This document shows positions 49,691-60,870 of a stretch of 64,000 bases of DNA, piece by piece. Positions within the stretch are counted from its first letter, which is position 1, and the number at the start of each line of letters is the position of its first letter. A program made the position numbers and the translations under genes. This stretch comes from Kingdonia uniflora. Its lineage: Eukaryota > Streptophyta > Magnoliopsida > Ranunculales > Circaeasteraceae. The stretch is taken from NCBI GenBank assembly GCA_014058105.1, contig JACGCM010001844.1, positions 682,001 to 746,000 of the forward strand, given 5' to 3'. The notes beneath the pieces were generated by a model. It was not told the DNA's origin. It was given only the letters and a program-made list of their open reading frames with translations, and searched no databases.

Positions 49691-50133
49691 CATGGACACG
49701 GGAAACTTTTCAGTTGTTTGGTTAGCTTTGCAATTTCAATTGTGGTGTATGGAAAATTTTGGTTTATGGATGTTCGAATATTTAACTTGGGTGTTTGGAT
49801 ATTTAACTTGGATGTTTGGATTTTTTTTTTATATTTGGTGTATGGATATTGATCTATGCCTATTTATTTTTTGTTAGTGGTGCATGGATATTGGTTTATG
49901 CTTATTTAAAGTCATGCAGTTTTGACCAAAAAAAAAAAATTTACTCAACGGAACAAGCGCCTGATTAATTGAGTAATTTTATTTTCTTTTCAAACGGCTA
50001 TATTTTGTTCCTAACGGCTATATTTTGTTAAGGGAATACATACACCAAATATTGAGCCTCATACTATCCCATAACCAATCCCAATATTCTCTTACTTGAA
50101 TTTTAGTTTTATGTGTCGTAACCGAAGAATTTC
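49691..50133. repeat. 21-bp direct repeat and AT-rich spacer
   Basis: atttaacttgg repeats at 49,780 and 49,801 within 'gatgttygratatttaacttg' units of period 21. A run of 12 A lies near 49,928, and the phrase cggctatattttgtt occurs near 49,996 and 50,015. This spacer separates the PMD pseudogene from the Harbinger transposase and may contain that element's terminal repeat, which I could not define. Confidence 0.4.
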
Positions 50134-51464
50134 ATGGCAGTTCTTGATCTTTTCATTGATTCCTCATCCGAGGAGGAAGATGACATCGATGAATCTTCAA
50201 CCGATTATAGTGATGAAAACCTTATTAATACGATTAAGATAGAGATATTAAGTAATCAAGCCAAAATTGATAAATTTAAAGAAGCAAAATCTTCAAGAAC
50301 TCGTGTCGATTTGGTTGTCAGGCTTAAAACAATAAATTGCTCACGTATTTTCAATTATAAGCTACTCATGCATGACTACTTCCGTGATGAGAATGTTTAT
50401 TGAAGCAAAACTTTCCATCAGAGATTCTATATGAACCGAAGGCTTTTTGATCGTATTATGTATGCGGTGGTTGCTTATGATAAGTTTTTTGCTAGGAAGT
50501 TAAATAGTACAAATGTTTTGGGTTTATCGCCTCATCAGAAACTTATGGTGGTATTCTGTATGTTTGTATTAGTTGTGTCAACGCACAGCTGTGATGAATA
50601 TGCTTAGATTATAGAGAGCACAACAATTGAGGCCCTTATGAGATTTTGCAATGCGATGACCACGTAATTCAGTGTGGAGTATTTGAGATCGCCAACTCTG
50701 AATAATATAAAATGGTTGTTGTACGTTGCCAAGAAGTGTAGATTTCCTAGTATGCGAGGTAGTTTTGATTGCATGCATTGAGAGTAGAAAAATTACCCCA
50801 CAGCTTGGGCCGGTCAATACACGGGGCATAAAAAATACCAACAATCATTTTGGAAGAGGTGGCATCTCATAATTTATGTATATGACATACCTTTTTTGGA
50901 ATGCCAGGTTCCAACAATAACGTATATGTTATTGATCAATCACATCTCTTTCGAGATCTTTATCTTGGTTGTTCTTCACCTTGCAACTTTAAAGTCGATG
51001 GAAAACCATACGACATGGGATACTACTTGGTGGATGGTATATATTCGAAATGGGCAACGCTTATTCAAACCTTAGGATTTCTTAGAGGTAATACAGAGAA
51101 ATATTTTGCCGAGCAACAAGAGTCATATATAAAAGATATGGAACGATCTTTTGGTGTGTTTCAATATTGATTTGCAATCATAAAAGGCCTGAAAAAAAAT
51201 TTGTCACCCAAAAACCTCGATAAAATAATGAAAACGTATATAATTATGTAAAACATGATCGCTGAGGAAGAGCGCAAAAGGTACGGTGCAAGATTATTGA
51301 CAAAGCATTTTGTCCTAGACCCTTAACCAATTAACTGGGATTGGGAAGAAGATACTTTACAAGAATACATTGTGAAGTACAATGAGATGACAAGTTCAGG
51401 TAAGTATATCTCACGTCGAAATGATCTCATTAAGCATTTGTGGAAGCATCAGGGAATCAACTAG
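50134..51464 (+). pseudogene. PIF/Harbinger transposase pseudogene (PF04827-like)
   Basis: DDE transposase of the HARBI1-related plant family, about 440 codons as expected. The plus strand reads an acidic start (DLFIDSSSEEEDDIDESSTD), then RFYMNRRLFDRIMYAVVAYD, NVLGLSPHQKLMVVFCMF, SPTLNNIKWLLYVAKKCRFP, a first catalytic block GSFDCMH (about 50,761), NYPTAWAGQYTGHK, then MPGSNNNVYVIDQSHLFRDL and DGIYSKWATLIQTLG, and KDMERSFGVFQY, followed by a C-terminal tail to the TAG at 51,462. In the block after GSFDCMH two Trp codons (W-E-W-K-N in the family) have become TGA and TAG. A frame change near 50,880 and stops elsewhere confirm inactivity. Confidence 0.9.
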
Positions 51465-51839
51465 CATTTTTAATTATATGCAATTTTAATGTTTAAGCAA
51501 CTTTATTTCAATTCTATGTAATTTCAACAAAGCAATTTTATGACATTTATTTAAGAAATTTATTTCAATTTTAACATAAATTCAAATAAAAAGTAATTAA
51601 AAATACTAAACTTTCTCAACAAGATTCTATTATTTAAAATACCCCAAACTTTTTAAATAAGATTTCGTAAATAAAATATACCCAAACTTCTTCAACAAAA
51701 TATACCAAACTTCTTAAGTAAGGTTCTTAAACAAATTACATCCAAACTTCTTAAACAAGAATCACCAAAATACAACAAAACTTCCAAAATATGATTCTTG
51801 AACGATATACATCTTAGGCATTATTATTAGCTTTAAAAA
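51465..51839. repeat. AT-rich tandem words between convergent Harbinger genes
   Basis: Variations of 'caaacttcttaaayaa' recur about every 28-35 bp between 51,648 and 51,790. Probably the intergenic spacer of the element; no coding sequence. Confidence 0.5.
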
Positions 51840-53065
51840 ATCATGCCATAACCGCATAATGTTGTGCTCCCCAAAAAACCCTTTGAGTATCGCCTAAAGT
51901 AGATAAGTCCATCGTCATCACCTCTCGATCCAGTTTTGTCTCTCCCGATCATTTGATCTTGAGATTAAGCTTCAAAATTTACCACGGCCTTTATCTTCTT
52001 TTATCTTCACTCTATTATTAAGGCAACTCTCTTTTCCTTCATCTTATCTTTCTCGGATATGTACTCTTCTTTCTTTTTATCTTTCTTGGCAACATACTCT
52101 TCTTTCTTGTTCTCCATTTGGTCAAGGCAACTAATAAGTATATCTTGGTGATCAATGAGAAGATTTTATCTCTTTCCATTTTTTCCTTTAGTTTAGAACT
52201 TTTAATACCGTTGGGATGGTCTGCCTCCACATACTCATTAAGTACCAGAAAGCCGGTGTTGGAGCTAATGGTGTATCGGGTATTGCCGGATTAGACATTC
52301 CCAGGCTAGAATTTGATCTTTACTTCATTCGCACATTGATAGCTAAAGTGTCTGGGTGATGGTCTTGTAATATTTTATAACATTGAAGACAACTTAAAAT
52401 GTCATAAGCTTTTTTATATACATATTTGGCTTTACCACGTGCTTCATAAATCATTTTGGCGGCATCATCCTATAAAATAGATTAAGATAATTTCAAAATA
52501 CGTAATTTTAGTAAAAAGAATTTATAATTTATTAAGTCTCATTACAAATGTTGAATTACTTACTAGATTTCCTTGCTGCATGCTGCTTATGGGACCTTAC
52601 ATTGCATTTTACAATCAAGTAACATATGCCTTACAAGTACAATTCATATCTAACAAATAAATTTTTAAAGATCACACCGTACGCTCAACCCATTCACCAT
52701 CCTATTCATAAAAATCATGAAATGCATATAAAATTGAGTCCTAAAAAATATGAAGTTTATGATTATTGCTTTTAATCCTATTCTCCGAGACATAAATCCT
52801 AGCTTTTACAAGATTTTTGTTTTGAATGCCCGTCCATTTAAATAGCTAAGAGCCCACACCTCCAATTATATATTTCTAGGTCGAGCGACGTTTGGTTGTC
52901 CATCAACAACCCAATGTCTTCAGATTGAAATAAGTCAATCGGTTGAGATACTTGCGATTGTGATGATTGAGATTATTAGGGATTGGCAAATAGAGAAGGA
53001 TATTGGAATTGAGTGGAATTGGAGAATTGAGAGGGTTGCCCTAATTACTGGGTATGACAAATTGT
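51840..53065 (-). pseudogene. Harbinger accessory ORF, Myb/SANT-like (NAM-associated type)
   Basis: PIF/Harbinger elements usually encode a second, Myb-like DNA-binding protein that recruits the transposase. On the minus strand: a Ser/Gln-rich N-terminus (PSQFSNSTQFQYPSLFANP near 53,030-52,975, FQSEDIGLLMDNQ near 52,930), VSENRIKSNNHKLHIF near 52,790, DFYE.DGEWVERTV near 52,690, YEARGKAKYVYKKAYDIL near 52,450, and a Lys-rich tail (NGIKSSKLKEKMERDKIFSL, 52,230-52,039). The order fits the Myb/NAM-associated proteins paired with PF04827 transposases. It is convergent with the transposase. Stops and frameshifts are numerous. Confidence 0.65.
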
Positions 53066-53074
53066 TAAGAGGGT

Positions 53075-53763
53075 TATTGGGGCATAATTTTATTGAGGAA
53101 GACTACGTTCTTACACTGTGGGGGAGGCTTGCCTAAATGGATTTGCAAGTATATTGAATAGTAATATAAAAAGAAAACTACGCAAATATTCCTGTGTAGA
53201 GCCTAAAAAGGATACTCCATGACCTCTAGCGAGGATTTTAAAGTGAGGTTGTATAGATATAGGAGGTTACAGATTTTGAATTGGAGGGAGCCATAATAAC
53301 AGGCTTCTAGTCGTACCTGAAGGTTCTCTCCAATCTAATATGAGTATTTTGACCAAATATTTCTAATCCCTTCATAATGCCCCTCTTCCCCTATTTATAA
53401 GAGATAGGATAAAATGAGTCACTGCAAATGGGTCAAGTTAGATGTGTATCCTTCTTGACAGTTGTCCTATACGGAAGTCGATCCTGCCATAGCGAGGTGG
53501 ATTGAGAAATCCACCCTCTAAACCACAAATCCACCCCAGAGCAGCTAGGCGGAGTAGCTGACATGGCGACCCCAAACCCACCTTGAGGGTGGTCTCTCTA
53601 CCCTCTGGTTAGATTTTTAGTGGATTGATCCTACACAGTTTAGAACTACGCGCAGAGTGTAACTTAATAGAATGATGACACATTCAAGCTTTAAGTGGCT
53701 CCCCTGCCCCGCAGTTCTGAACTGTGCGCAGAGTGTACGCTCCAAATGAAGACACGTGAACGG
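53075..53763 (-). repeat. Divergent Tat-like LTR copy
   Basis: Starts TTATTGGGGCATAATTTTATTG, matching the TGTTGGGGCCTAAC start of its neighbours, and keeps the 'agcgaggatttt' and 'ctatttataagagatagg' blocks. Its right part diverges. 53,640-53,660 and 53,718-53,738 share a near-repeat 'gaactrygcgcagagtgta'. Confidence 0.6.
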
Positions 53764-54454
53764 TTGGTCTAGGGGCCTAACTTCGTGTGGAGGGGAAGTT
53801 GGCTCTTACACCTCGAGTTTAACTTATATCAAAAGATTTAAGCATATAATCAATAGTACGAATAACCTATTGACAATATACTTGCGTGGAGGCCTAGAAT
53901 TGGTCTCTCTACGACCTCTGATGAGGATTTTTAAGAGATTGTATATTACTGTCGAGTAGTCAAAGGTTTGAGTATTGTGCGTCTAATAGGTAGCTCAAAG
54001 GTAAGCTGCAAGGGTTCAAGGGATAGTTTTTGTAACCTCTCCTTGATTCCCCTTCCCTCCTATTTATAGAACATAGGAAGGGCTGAGTCATCAAGGCTGG
54101 TCACATTACAAGTGTACCCTCTAGGTATCGGGCGAGTATCCAGGAGTTGGTGTTGATGCCAGAAATGTCGGGTTTGAAACTGTGCTCTGACACTGTAGTT
54201 GTTATTGGTTCTATCACTGTAGCTGCAAGGACCAATAATAGCGTTATTCTTATCTAGTGAGGTAGCTATCTGACACGTCTGCGAAGTCTTTTTGATGCTG
54301 ATGTGGTGTCAAGGCTTCCTCTTCAAAGCATCATCTTCGTGTATTAATGGAAAGCTTGTTTATGGATTAAATGGGCTTTGAGGTTTGCATGTTGTCTTCG
54401 ATGTAGCCTTCGAGTATTCGACTGGGTAGGAGGCTGCGAGTAGGCTACTATATT
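53764..54454 (-). repeat. Tat-like LTR, array unit 1
   Basis: Collinear with 58,977-59,688 and with 6,879-7,484. On the minus strand it begins at AATATAGTAGCCTACTCG and ends GTTAGGCCCC. A purine run GAGGGAGGG (minus, 54,459-54,467) sits just upstream of that start, as a polypurine tract would. It contains the CTATTTATAG block near 54,059. Confidence 0.7.
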
Positions 54455-54630
54455 GACCCTCCCTCAGTTGGGGCCTCGAAAACAGGTGTAGAGGCATTTG
54501 CTGAGAAAGACTGCTGGTTATTAGAAGTTGGAAGGTTGACTGTGACTTGTTGGAATTCCAAGGGAGGTAATAACGGAAGGTAGTTAAGTAGTTGTGGTGA
54601 TTTCAAAGTAATAAAAGAGGTTAATCAGGG

Positions 54631-54638
54631 TATAAATA
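54631..54638 (+). promoter_or_regulatory. TATA box of gene A1
   Basis: TATAAATA, 72 bases upstream of the A1 start codon. The aligned site in unit 2 (about 59,853) has decayed to TATATGTA. Confidence 0.6.
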
Positions 54639-54709
54639 TGGGATAAGAGGGGGTAAACACTGTACACTCTTCGTCTTCATTCTCTTCTTCTATTTTTTGT
54701 GAAAATTCT

Positions 54710-55054
54710 ATGGATACTACTCCGAATGCCCGTTATCAACAAAGAATGGAGTTTGCTAGGGACCGTCGCATAGGGTAAAAAACTGCTGAGTTAAAGTTAA
54801 AATTCTTCAGTGATAGAGAATTGGACTGAAATATGCTGGAACTGGTAGAGGTAGAACCTGGGGAACCAATCTACTGCCACTCTTATGCGTACTTATGGGG
54901 AATGTTGTAACAGAATTTTTCTGCGCTGGAGGAGTGTTAACTCTTCTTGTCAGGTTTGGCTGAGCATCTCGTACAGGCAGAAGATCGTCTGGTGGAGGAA
55001 CAGGGTTCTGTAGGAGAATCTAGCCTGTTCAAAAATAGTGGGGGTTCTTTTTAA
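54710..55054 (+). pseudogene. Array gene A, unit 1 (unrecognised family)
   Basis: About 114 codons from ATG (MDTTPNARYQQRMEFARDRR) to TAA, with in-frame stops at 54,776 and about 54,827. Other blocks are TAELKLKFFSDRELD, EVEPGEPIYCHSYAYLWGML and LSGLAEHLVQAEDRLVEEQG. It is paralogous to gene B at 55,720 and to the copies at 59,941 and 60,871. No known domain is recognised; a short similarity to the antisense reading at 32.6 kb suggests a Tat-element accessory gene. The stop at 54,776 sits at the same codon as a stop in A2. Confidence 0.6.
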
Positions 55055-55628
55055 AGTGGTGGCGAGGTGGTGGTGATAGGTTTTTTTTTGTAGGACTGTA
55101 TTTGAAGGTTTCTGGTATTTTGTTGTTTTAATGTATGTCTGTAGATTTTTGCATGACTGGACTCTTGTTGTAATCTGCGAAATGGAATGAGAATAGCACT
55201 TTACTGCAATTATGTGTTTTTGTATCTGGTAGACATGGTAGGCAAATAAATTTGTAGGCGCAGTTTCAAATATATCTCTTTGAATATTAACATGTAGAAA
55301 CAGTTACCTTCGAGGAGAAATTGACTTCAAAGTATAATAGGACGATCGAAGGCGTTGGTCAATATTCGGCCTTAACAGAATAGTTGACTCTGTATTGTTA
55401 AAATTCGATGAAAAAGGGGTGAGACGATGTATAAAAGGGGTCGATGGTTCGAGGCTAGGGATGTGTCGACTGTAAAATCTTAGAAATAGGTGTTGAGTGC
55501 GCATGCTGATAAAACGGTTGAGTCTGAGAATTTGGAAATGTTTGACAGTTAAGTTTCCAAGGGAAACATTTGAAGACTGTTATTAATGGGGTTCTGATTA
55601 AGGAGGGGTAAATGTACCTACTTTCCAG

Positions 55629-55636
55629 TATAAATA
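55629..55636 (+). promoter_or_regulatory. TATA box of gene B1
   Basis: TATAAATA in the context ttccagTATAAATAGGG, 84 bases before the B1 start codon. In unit 2 the aligned word at 60,813 is TATAAAAT. Confidence 0.65.
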
Positions 55637-55719
55637 GGGTGTTTTTAGGATAACTTCACACATCTTTTCCTTCTTTTTTAGGAGAACTTCACACATCTTT
55701 TCCTTCTTCTCTGAGCACA

Positions 55720-56058
55720 ATGTCTGCGTCTTTGTCCCAAAGAAACAGAAATGCTCTTGACACCAAGTAATGGAACCGGGTGGCAACAAGGGTCCTTCGT
55801 ATGCTGGAGAAGACCCTGGAGTTGATACAAAGGTTTTTCAGTGATCGAGGCCTGGATTGGGATATGCCGGACATGTTTAAAGTGGATCCAGGGGAACCCG
55901 CTAGTGGGATTCCCTATGCATACTGGTGGGGGGTGCCATAAAAGATGGGCCCCGTCCCCAGCGACCGGCTAGCTCTCTTGGAGGATTTGGCCGAGGGGGT
56001 GGTAGACAGGGAAAATGTTGAGACTGGGTACGAGAAGAAGTATCTCGTCAATAAATAG
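55720..56058 (+). pseudogene. Array gene B, unit 1 (unrecognised family)
   Basis: 113 codons from ATG (MSASLSQRNRNALDTK) to TAG, with in-frame stops at codon 17 and after AYWWGVP. Conserved blocks: EKTLELIQRFFSDRGLDWDM, PDMFKVDPGEPASGIPYAYW and LALLEDLAEGVVDRENVETG. These match gene A in order (K-T-x-E-L, F-F-S-D-R, G-E-P, Y-A-Y-x-W-G, L-A-E), so A and B arose by an older duplication. Family and function are unknown. The gene has its own TATA box. Confidence 0.6.
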
Positions 56059-56755
56059 GGGATTCTTTAACGTGGTAAAAGTATTTGTATAGGATGGTAT
56101 GTAAGGGTGCTCATATTTTTCTATTGATCTTGATTGTTTTGTTAAGTATTTTGTGAAAGGGCATTTGACCGAATGAAATTGGAAGTTTATAAGATAACTG
56201 TTGAAGTAAAATTTTGAACTTTTTGTAAGTATGACAAATATAGTTCTCGAAGGTAATTTAGGCACGAAAAAACATCTTGCCGAATGTAAAAAATGAAAGC
56301 AATCGAATGATTGGCATATTTTGAAATCGAATATCAGGTTGTCTGCGGACGAGTGTTCAAGACACGATATAGAAAATTACTCATGTACGAGATGAAGGAA
56401 TGCCGAAGGTCTATATGTTTCGGCTAGACGAACTGATAGCCAAACAGTTGGCCTGTCAAAACTGTACTGTTCATGGGACAGAGTGTCATACAGGTCATCA
56501 TGATATTTCCTTGATTTATGGAAAAATGTTGATTTGACGTAAGGATTTGATTTGACAGCTTCAAGTTAGATCCAGAAGGTTTGACTTGGTTTTTAAATGC
56601 AATATTGTGTATATGTGAACGTGGGACATGTACGTGTGGTAAAAAAGGGGGGTAAAATGGACAAAACACATCTCAGCCGAAAAGCTGGGGAAGTGGTGTA
56701 GTGGTAATAATAGCGGTTTGGGGAATCGTGGCAGTTTTTTACAATTTTAAGGAGG

Positions 56756-56765
56756 TATATAAATA
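56756..56765 (+). promoter_or_regulatory. TATA box of gene C1
   Basis: TATATAAATA after a purine block (aaggagg), about 450 bases before the C1 start codon, with a 5'-UTR intron in between. Conserved in unit 2 as TATATAAATG at 62,040. Confidence 0.7.
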
Positions 56766-56784
56766 GGTGTGAGTGCAAAGTTAC

Positions 56785-59066
56785 TGTTCCCGGTAACCCA
56801 TTTTCAAAAACCAAAGAGTTAGAGGAGGAGGGCGTATGCCATTGTTACGTGAAGTTACCAGGTTGCTACTGAGGGACCGGCTGACTTGTTGTTTCAAGCG
56901 TTCTTCCATTCATACAGGTATGTCGATTGACTTTTGTATGTTTCTGTTTCGCTTTGTATTTTGTATCTGTATGCAGAGTCTTCTAGGTTTGTAGTTGTGA
57001 AGATATGATCGGGGATAGGGGAAACCATGTGTCTGGGGGTCTACCACATTTGGGATTCTGAGGGTATTGATGGTGGGACTGGGATTGGGGTCGAGTTTTC
57101 GGCTGTGTTTGTATTAATTGAAGAGGGTAGATGAAAATGAGTTATTAATATGTAATAGTTGAATGTATCGATCTAATTGCGTACCTCTTCTTCTGTAGGG
57201 TAAGATGCGTACCCGTCGATCTTTGAGAATGAGGCTGATAGTTGAAGAGATAGAAGAGGATGAGGTGAGTGTGTCTGGTCATGCTCCCATGGATGAGGGT
57301 TGCGACGTAGAGGTGTTAGATGTTGCAATCGATACCCCTTTAGTTATGGTAGTGCCAGCAAGTGGGGCTTCAAGTAGTAGACGTCGTAAGATGGTAGTGA
57401 CCGAGGAGAGTGATGAGGAACAGATGGAGGGAGGAGAGAGAGAGAAAGAGGCAAAGGTAGTGCCAAGCCTTCAGGTGATGAAAGGGAAGAAGGTGAGGAG
57501 GAGTCGACTGAGTTGGAAGAGGTCTCGGGTTCTGTACCGGCTAGCGAGAAGCTGAGACTGGATCAATTTGCTGTAAAATTAGGTCTGTCAAAGGTAGAAG
57601 TAGTGATAAATGCAGCGGGGCCAGAGTACACCTTCCAATCAAAACCTCGAAAGGGTATTATGGCATATAGAGGCAAAACCCGGCAAGGGATGAAACTACT
57701 TCTCCGAAGGCTAGTGAAGGAGGTGCTAAATTTTTTGGAAGTTGCTCCAGTTCAGATGATTGAAATTTTTATGAAATGATGAAGGTAATCGAGGGAATGA
57801 ATATAAAATTGGGGGGTGAGAGAAAGAGCTTAACGGAATGGTACGATATTGTATCATTCTACTCGAGGAAGGCAAATCAGAATTTGGGCACCTACCACAT
57901 CCAGTGTCACGTAGGTAAGCTCTGGTTGTTCCATCTGTGCTCGACAGGTCGAGGGCGGAATAAAGATTTAGTTGTAGAACAGGGTAGTAATGAGAATGTC
58001 GAAGGAGAGGATCCTTATAAATTACAGCATAAAGATTATAATCCAAGTAAGTTGTCTATCGAAAATTTCTTTGATGTATTTGATCGAATAGACTGATAAC
58101 CATGTTTTTGTTTGTTCTGCAAGTCCTAATATCCGAGCTTGGGCAAATTCAAGGGATTAAATTGATGCCTTAATCAACTTTGACGTGGAGTGGGTGAAGT
58201 CTGAGTTTAAGAAGCTTGGTATCAAGAGGAAGAGGCAGAAAATGACTGATTCCCTACTTCGAAACATACCTGTTACGCGGAACCATCAAAGAAGAGGGGA
58301 AGCGAAGGTGCTTCGAAAGTGGTCGAAGGAATGGAGACAGAAAGATTAGCAAGGAAGGTAAAGTATGTTCCAAAGGGGCAGCGGGCGCCAAAGCAGGCAG
58401 CCATGGTGCCCGAAGAATCTTGTGATGCTTCAAGATAATGGCCGAAGTAGGCATCAACACAGGCTGAGATAGCAAAGTGCAAGGTCTTTTCCGAGACTCC
58501 GTGGGCACAACGGCCAAAGGGAACCCACCGTAAAAAGTGCAGGGCACAGGGGGAAGATGATGCGAATGACATAGACGAAGAACTAACCATGTCCGAACAG
58601 GAGGAGCAGGCTCGAGCTAAGGCTGATTCGATGGCGGAACTCTGTGGTACTGATCCTGACGAAGCTTCATGGCGGATGAAGAAGAGTATGTATCAGGCAA
58701 CTATTTATATTTTTTGTAAAATTATGAAATTTTCTTAAGTGCGCCATGCTTCGAGAGATACTAACGGCTCGAATATTCTTACAGACAGATACTTGGGCAC
58801 AGGCTTTCAACAAGGCGCAAAAGGTGGCAATAAGGAAGTTAAAAGAGGTTGTTGACAATCTGGAGCTTGCTCGAGGTATCGAAACATCGTTGGTGTTAGA
58901 AATTGGTACTTTGAGGCGAAATCTAGGGACTATCAAGGATGTTTGTGAGAGGATACTTGATACTCAGCGTTATAATTGTTGGGGCCTAACTTTTTACGGA
59001 GGGGAAGTCAGCTCTTACACCATGGGGTTTAATCTTCAAATAAAGGAATTCAAGTATGTAGCCTAG
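56785..59066 (+). pseudogene. Array gene C, unit 1: PF04195-like protein, four exons
   Basis: Plant 'putative gypsy type transposon' family protein of unknown function. A 5'-UTR exon ends at CAG|GTATGT (56,918); the intron ends TTCTGTAG (57,198); ATG is at 57,205 (MRTRRSLRMRLIVEEIEEDE). Exon 2 has an acidic region, then RLDQFAVKLGLSKVEV, RQGMKLLLRRLVKEVLNFLE and YDIVSFYSRKANQNLGTYHI. Intron 58,047-58,123 starts GTAAGTTG. Exon 3 is Lys/Glu-rich (KKLGIKRKRQKMTDSLLR). Intron 58,686-58,784 starts GTATGT and ends ACAG. Exon 4 is a coiled coil (NLELARGIETSLVLEIGTLR) whose frame runs into the next LTR, stopping at 59,066. One frameshift near 57,470, one stop near 57,777 and others in exon 3 disable it. 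It is collinear with the antisense gene at 30.1-30.8 kb. Confidence 0.7.
56918..57198 (+). other. 5'-UTR intron of gene C1
   Basis: 281 bp, GTATGT...TGTAG. In unit 2 the donor (62,204) is intact but the acceptor TGTAG has become TGCGG (about 62,486). Confidence 0.65.
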
Positions 59067-59688
59067 AAAACAAAAAATTAATAGACAATATGCTTGGGCG
59101 GAGGCCTAGACTGTGACTCTCTATGACCTCTTATGATGATTTTTAAGAGTGTTTTTATTTCAGTTGAGTGGTCGAAGGTTCGAGTACTAGGTTTTATAAG
59201 GTAATCAAGGGTAAACTGTATGGGGTCTAGGAAGAGATTTTCTAACCTCTCTTTGGTTCCCCATCTCTCCTATTTATATAACATAGGATAACCTGAGTCA
59301 CCAAGGTTAGGTCAGATTACAAGTGTACAATTTGGATATCCATCGGATATCGAACAAATATCCTAGAGTTGGTGTTGAAGCCGGAAATGCAGGGTCTGTC
59401 ACCATGCTCTGTCACTGAAGCTGCTAGAACCAGCAACTCTGTCGTCTTGTCGAGTGAGACGGTTGTCTGTCTTATCACACTTCGACCATGTACGGATATG
59501 GTCAATGTGTTTTTGATGTTGAAGTGGTGTTCTTCATTAAGGCTTTTTCTGAGCCGAGGCTTCATCTTCGAGTGATCTTTGGGAGACTTGTTTAAGGATT
59601 GGATGGGCTTCAAAATATTTGAGTAGGCTCCGAAGTAGCCTTCGAGTGTTTGATTGGGGTAGAAGGCTGTGAGTAGGCTACTATATTA
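58977..59688 (-). repeat. Tat-like LTR, array unit 2
   Basis: Plus-strand start TGTTGGGGCCTAAC, far end GGCTACTATATT. It abuts the coiled-coil exon of unit 1 directly; there is no primer-binding site at 58,976. On the minus strand the LTR start is preceded by GATGGGG (59,691-59,697), a weak polypurine tract. Confidence 0.75.
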
Positions 59689-59940
59689 GCCCCATCTCAG
59701 CGAAGGGCTCAAAAATAGGTGTAGAGGCCTTCGCTGAGAAAACTGTTTGTAGTCAGTAGTGAAATAGTTGACTGCAAGTTTTTCGAGGGATGAAATAAAA
59801 GAGTATAATAAAGAAATGTTTGTGATTAGGGGATAATAAATGAGATGAGGTTATATGTATGGGTTATAGGGGTAGGGATACTGTGTATTCTTCTTCTGTT
59901 TCATTCTCTTCTCTTTCTTCTACAAATTTTGAAAAACTTT

Positions 59941-60281
59941 ATGGATACCACGCCCATACGCGCTATCAGAAAAGGATAAGATTCGCCCAAGATCGTCGTA
60001 TAAGGTAGAAGACTGTTGAGTTGTACTTGAAGTTCTTCGGTCAGTATAATATGGACTGGGACATGCCCGACCTAGTAAAGGTAGCAGCTGGGGAACTCAT
60101 CAACGATGAGTCTTATGCTTTCCTTTGGGGGCAACTGAAGTACAACTTTACGACTGTAGAGAAACGCTACCTCTTTCTGTCGGCGCTAGCCGAGTGCCTC
60201 GTTTGTGCAAAAGAGGTGATGGAGGAACAAGGCTCAGCGAGTAGAACAAGACTGTCTGAAAATAGGGCGGCTGCTTCTTGA
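59941..60281 (+). pseudogene. Array gene A, unit 2
   Basis: Starts MDTTP as in A1, then a one-base shift within the first ten codons. It then reads QDRRIR, a stop at 60,006 (aligned with the first A1 stop), KTVELYLKFFGQYNMDWDMP, AYAFLWGQL-like and FLSALAECLVCAKEVMEEQG, ending at TGA 60,281. The downstream 86 codons are open. Position and order match A1 at a distance of 5.23 kb. Confidence 0.6.
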
Positions 60282-60870
60282 GGTGGTAATGATGGGTTTT
60301 TTTTTCATGTGGAATTGTATTTTGAAAGTTTATGTTGTTTTGTACATTTAGGTTTTCAAAATTGCTATTTTTGTTATTGTAATTTGCGGAATGGAATGGA
60401 AACAATGTTTTTCTGCAATTTTATGTGTTTGTTTCTAGTAGTTATTGTAGACGAATAGCCTTATAGGCACGGTATCAAATATATCTCATCGAATGTTGGC
60501 AAAAAATTGGCTTCTAAGTATATTGGTATGATCAAAGGTAATTGTCCCTTTATTAGTCAAAACTCTATAAAAGAGGTGTGAGACGAAGTGTGAAAGGGGC
60601 CGGTGTTTGATTATAAATAGTACTTGCAAAAATGGGGGGTCGATGGTTCGACTGTAGGTTCTCGGGAATATGGTTTGAATGGGGATACAGATGAAACGGT
60701 TATGTCTAGGAAGTGCAAATGTCTTAACTGCTGGGTTTTCAAGGAGAAAAAATTGAAGACTGCAATGAATACGACTGTGATGAATAAAGGGTTAACTGAA
60801 TCTGATTTCCAGTATAAAATGGGTATTTCTGGGAGGATTCTATACAAATTTTCTTTCATCTCTGAATATA

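Noticed and set aside
57726..58046. Minus-strand 106-codon ORF
   Set aside because: Antisense shadow of the PF04195-like core of gene C1.
58254..58590. Two overlapping minus-strand ORFs
   Set aside because: Opposite to exon 3 of gene C1, whose plus-strand reading is supported by the homologous exon at 63,461-63,916.
53764..59688. Plus-strand polarity of the array LTRs, judged from their TATA-like block
   Set aside because: The block is CTATTTATAG, which is its own reverse complement in core, so it does not set direction; adjacent pol at 4.3-6.7 kb and the resembling LTR start at 23,763 favour minus.
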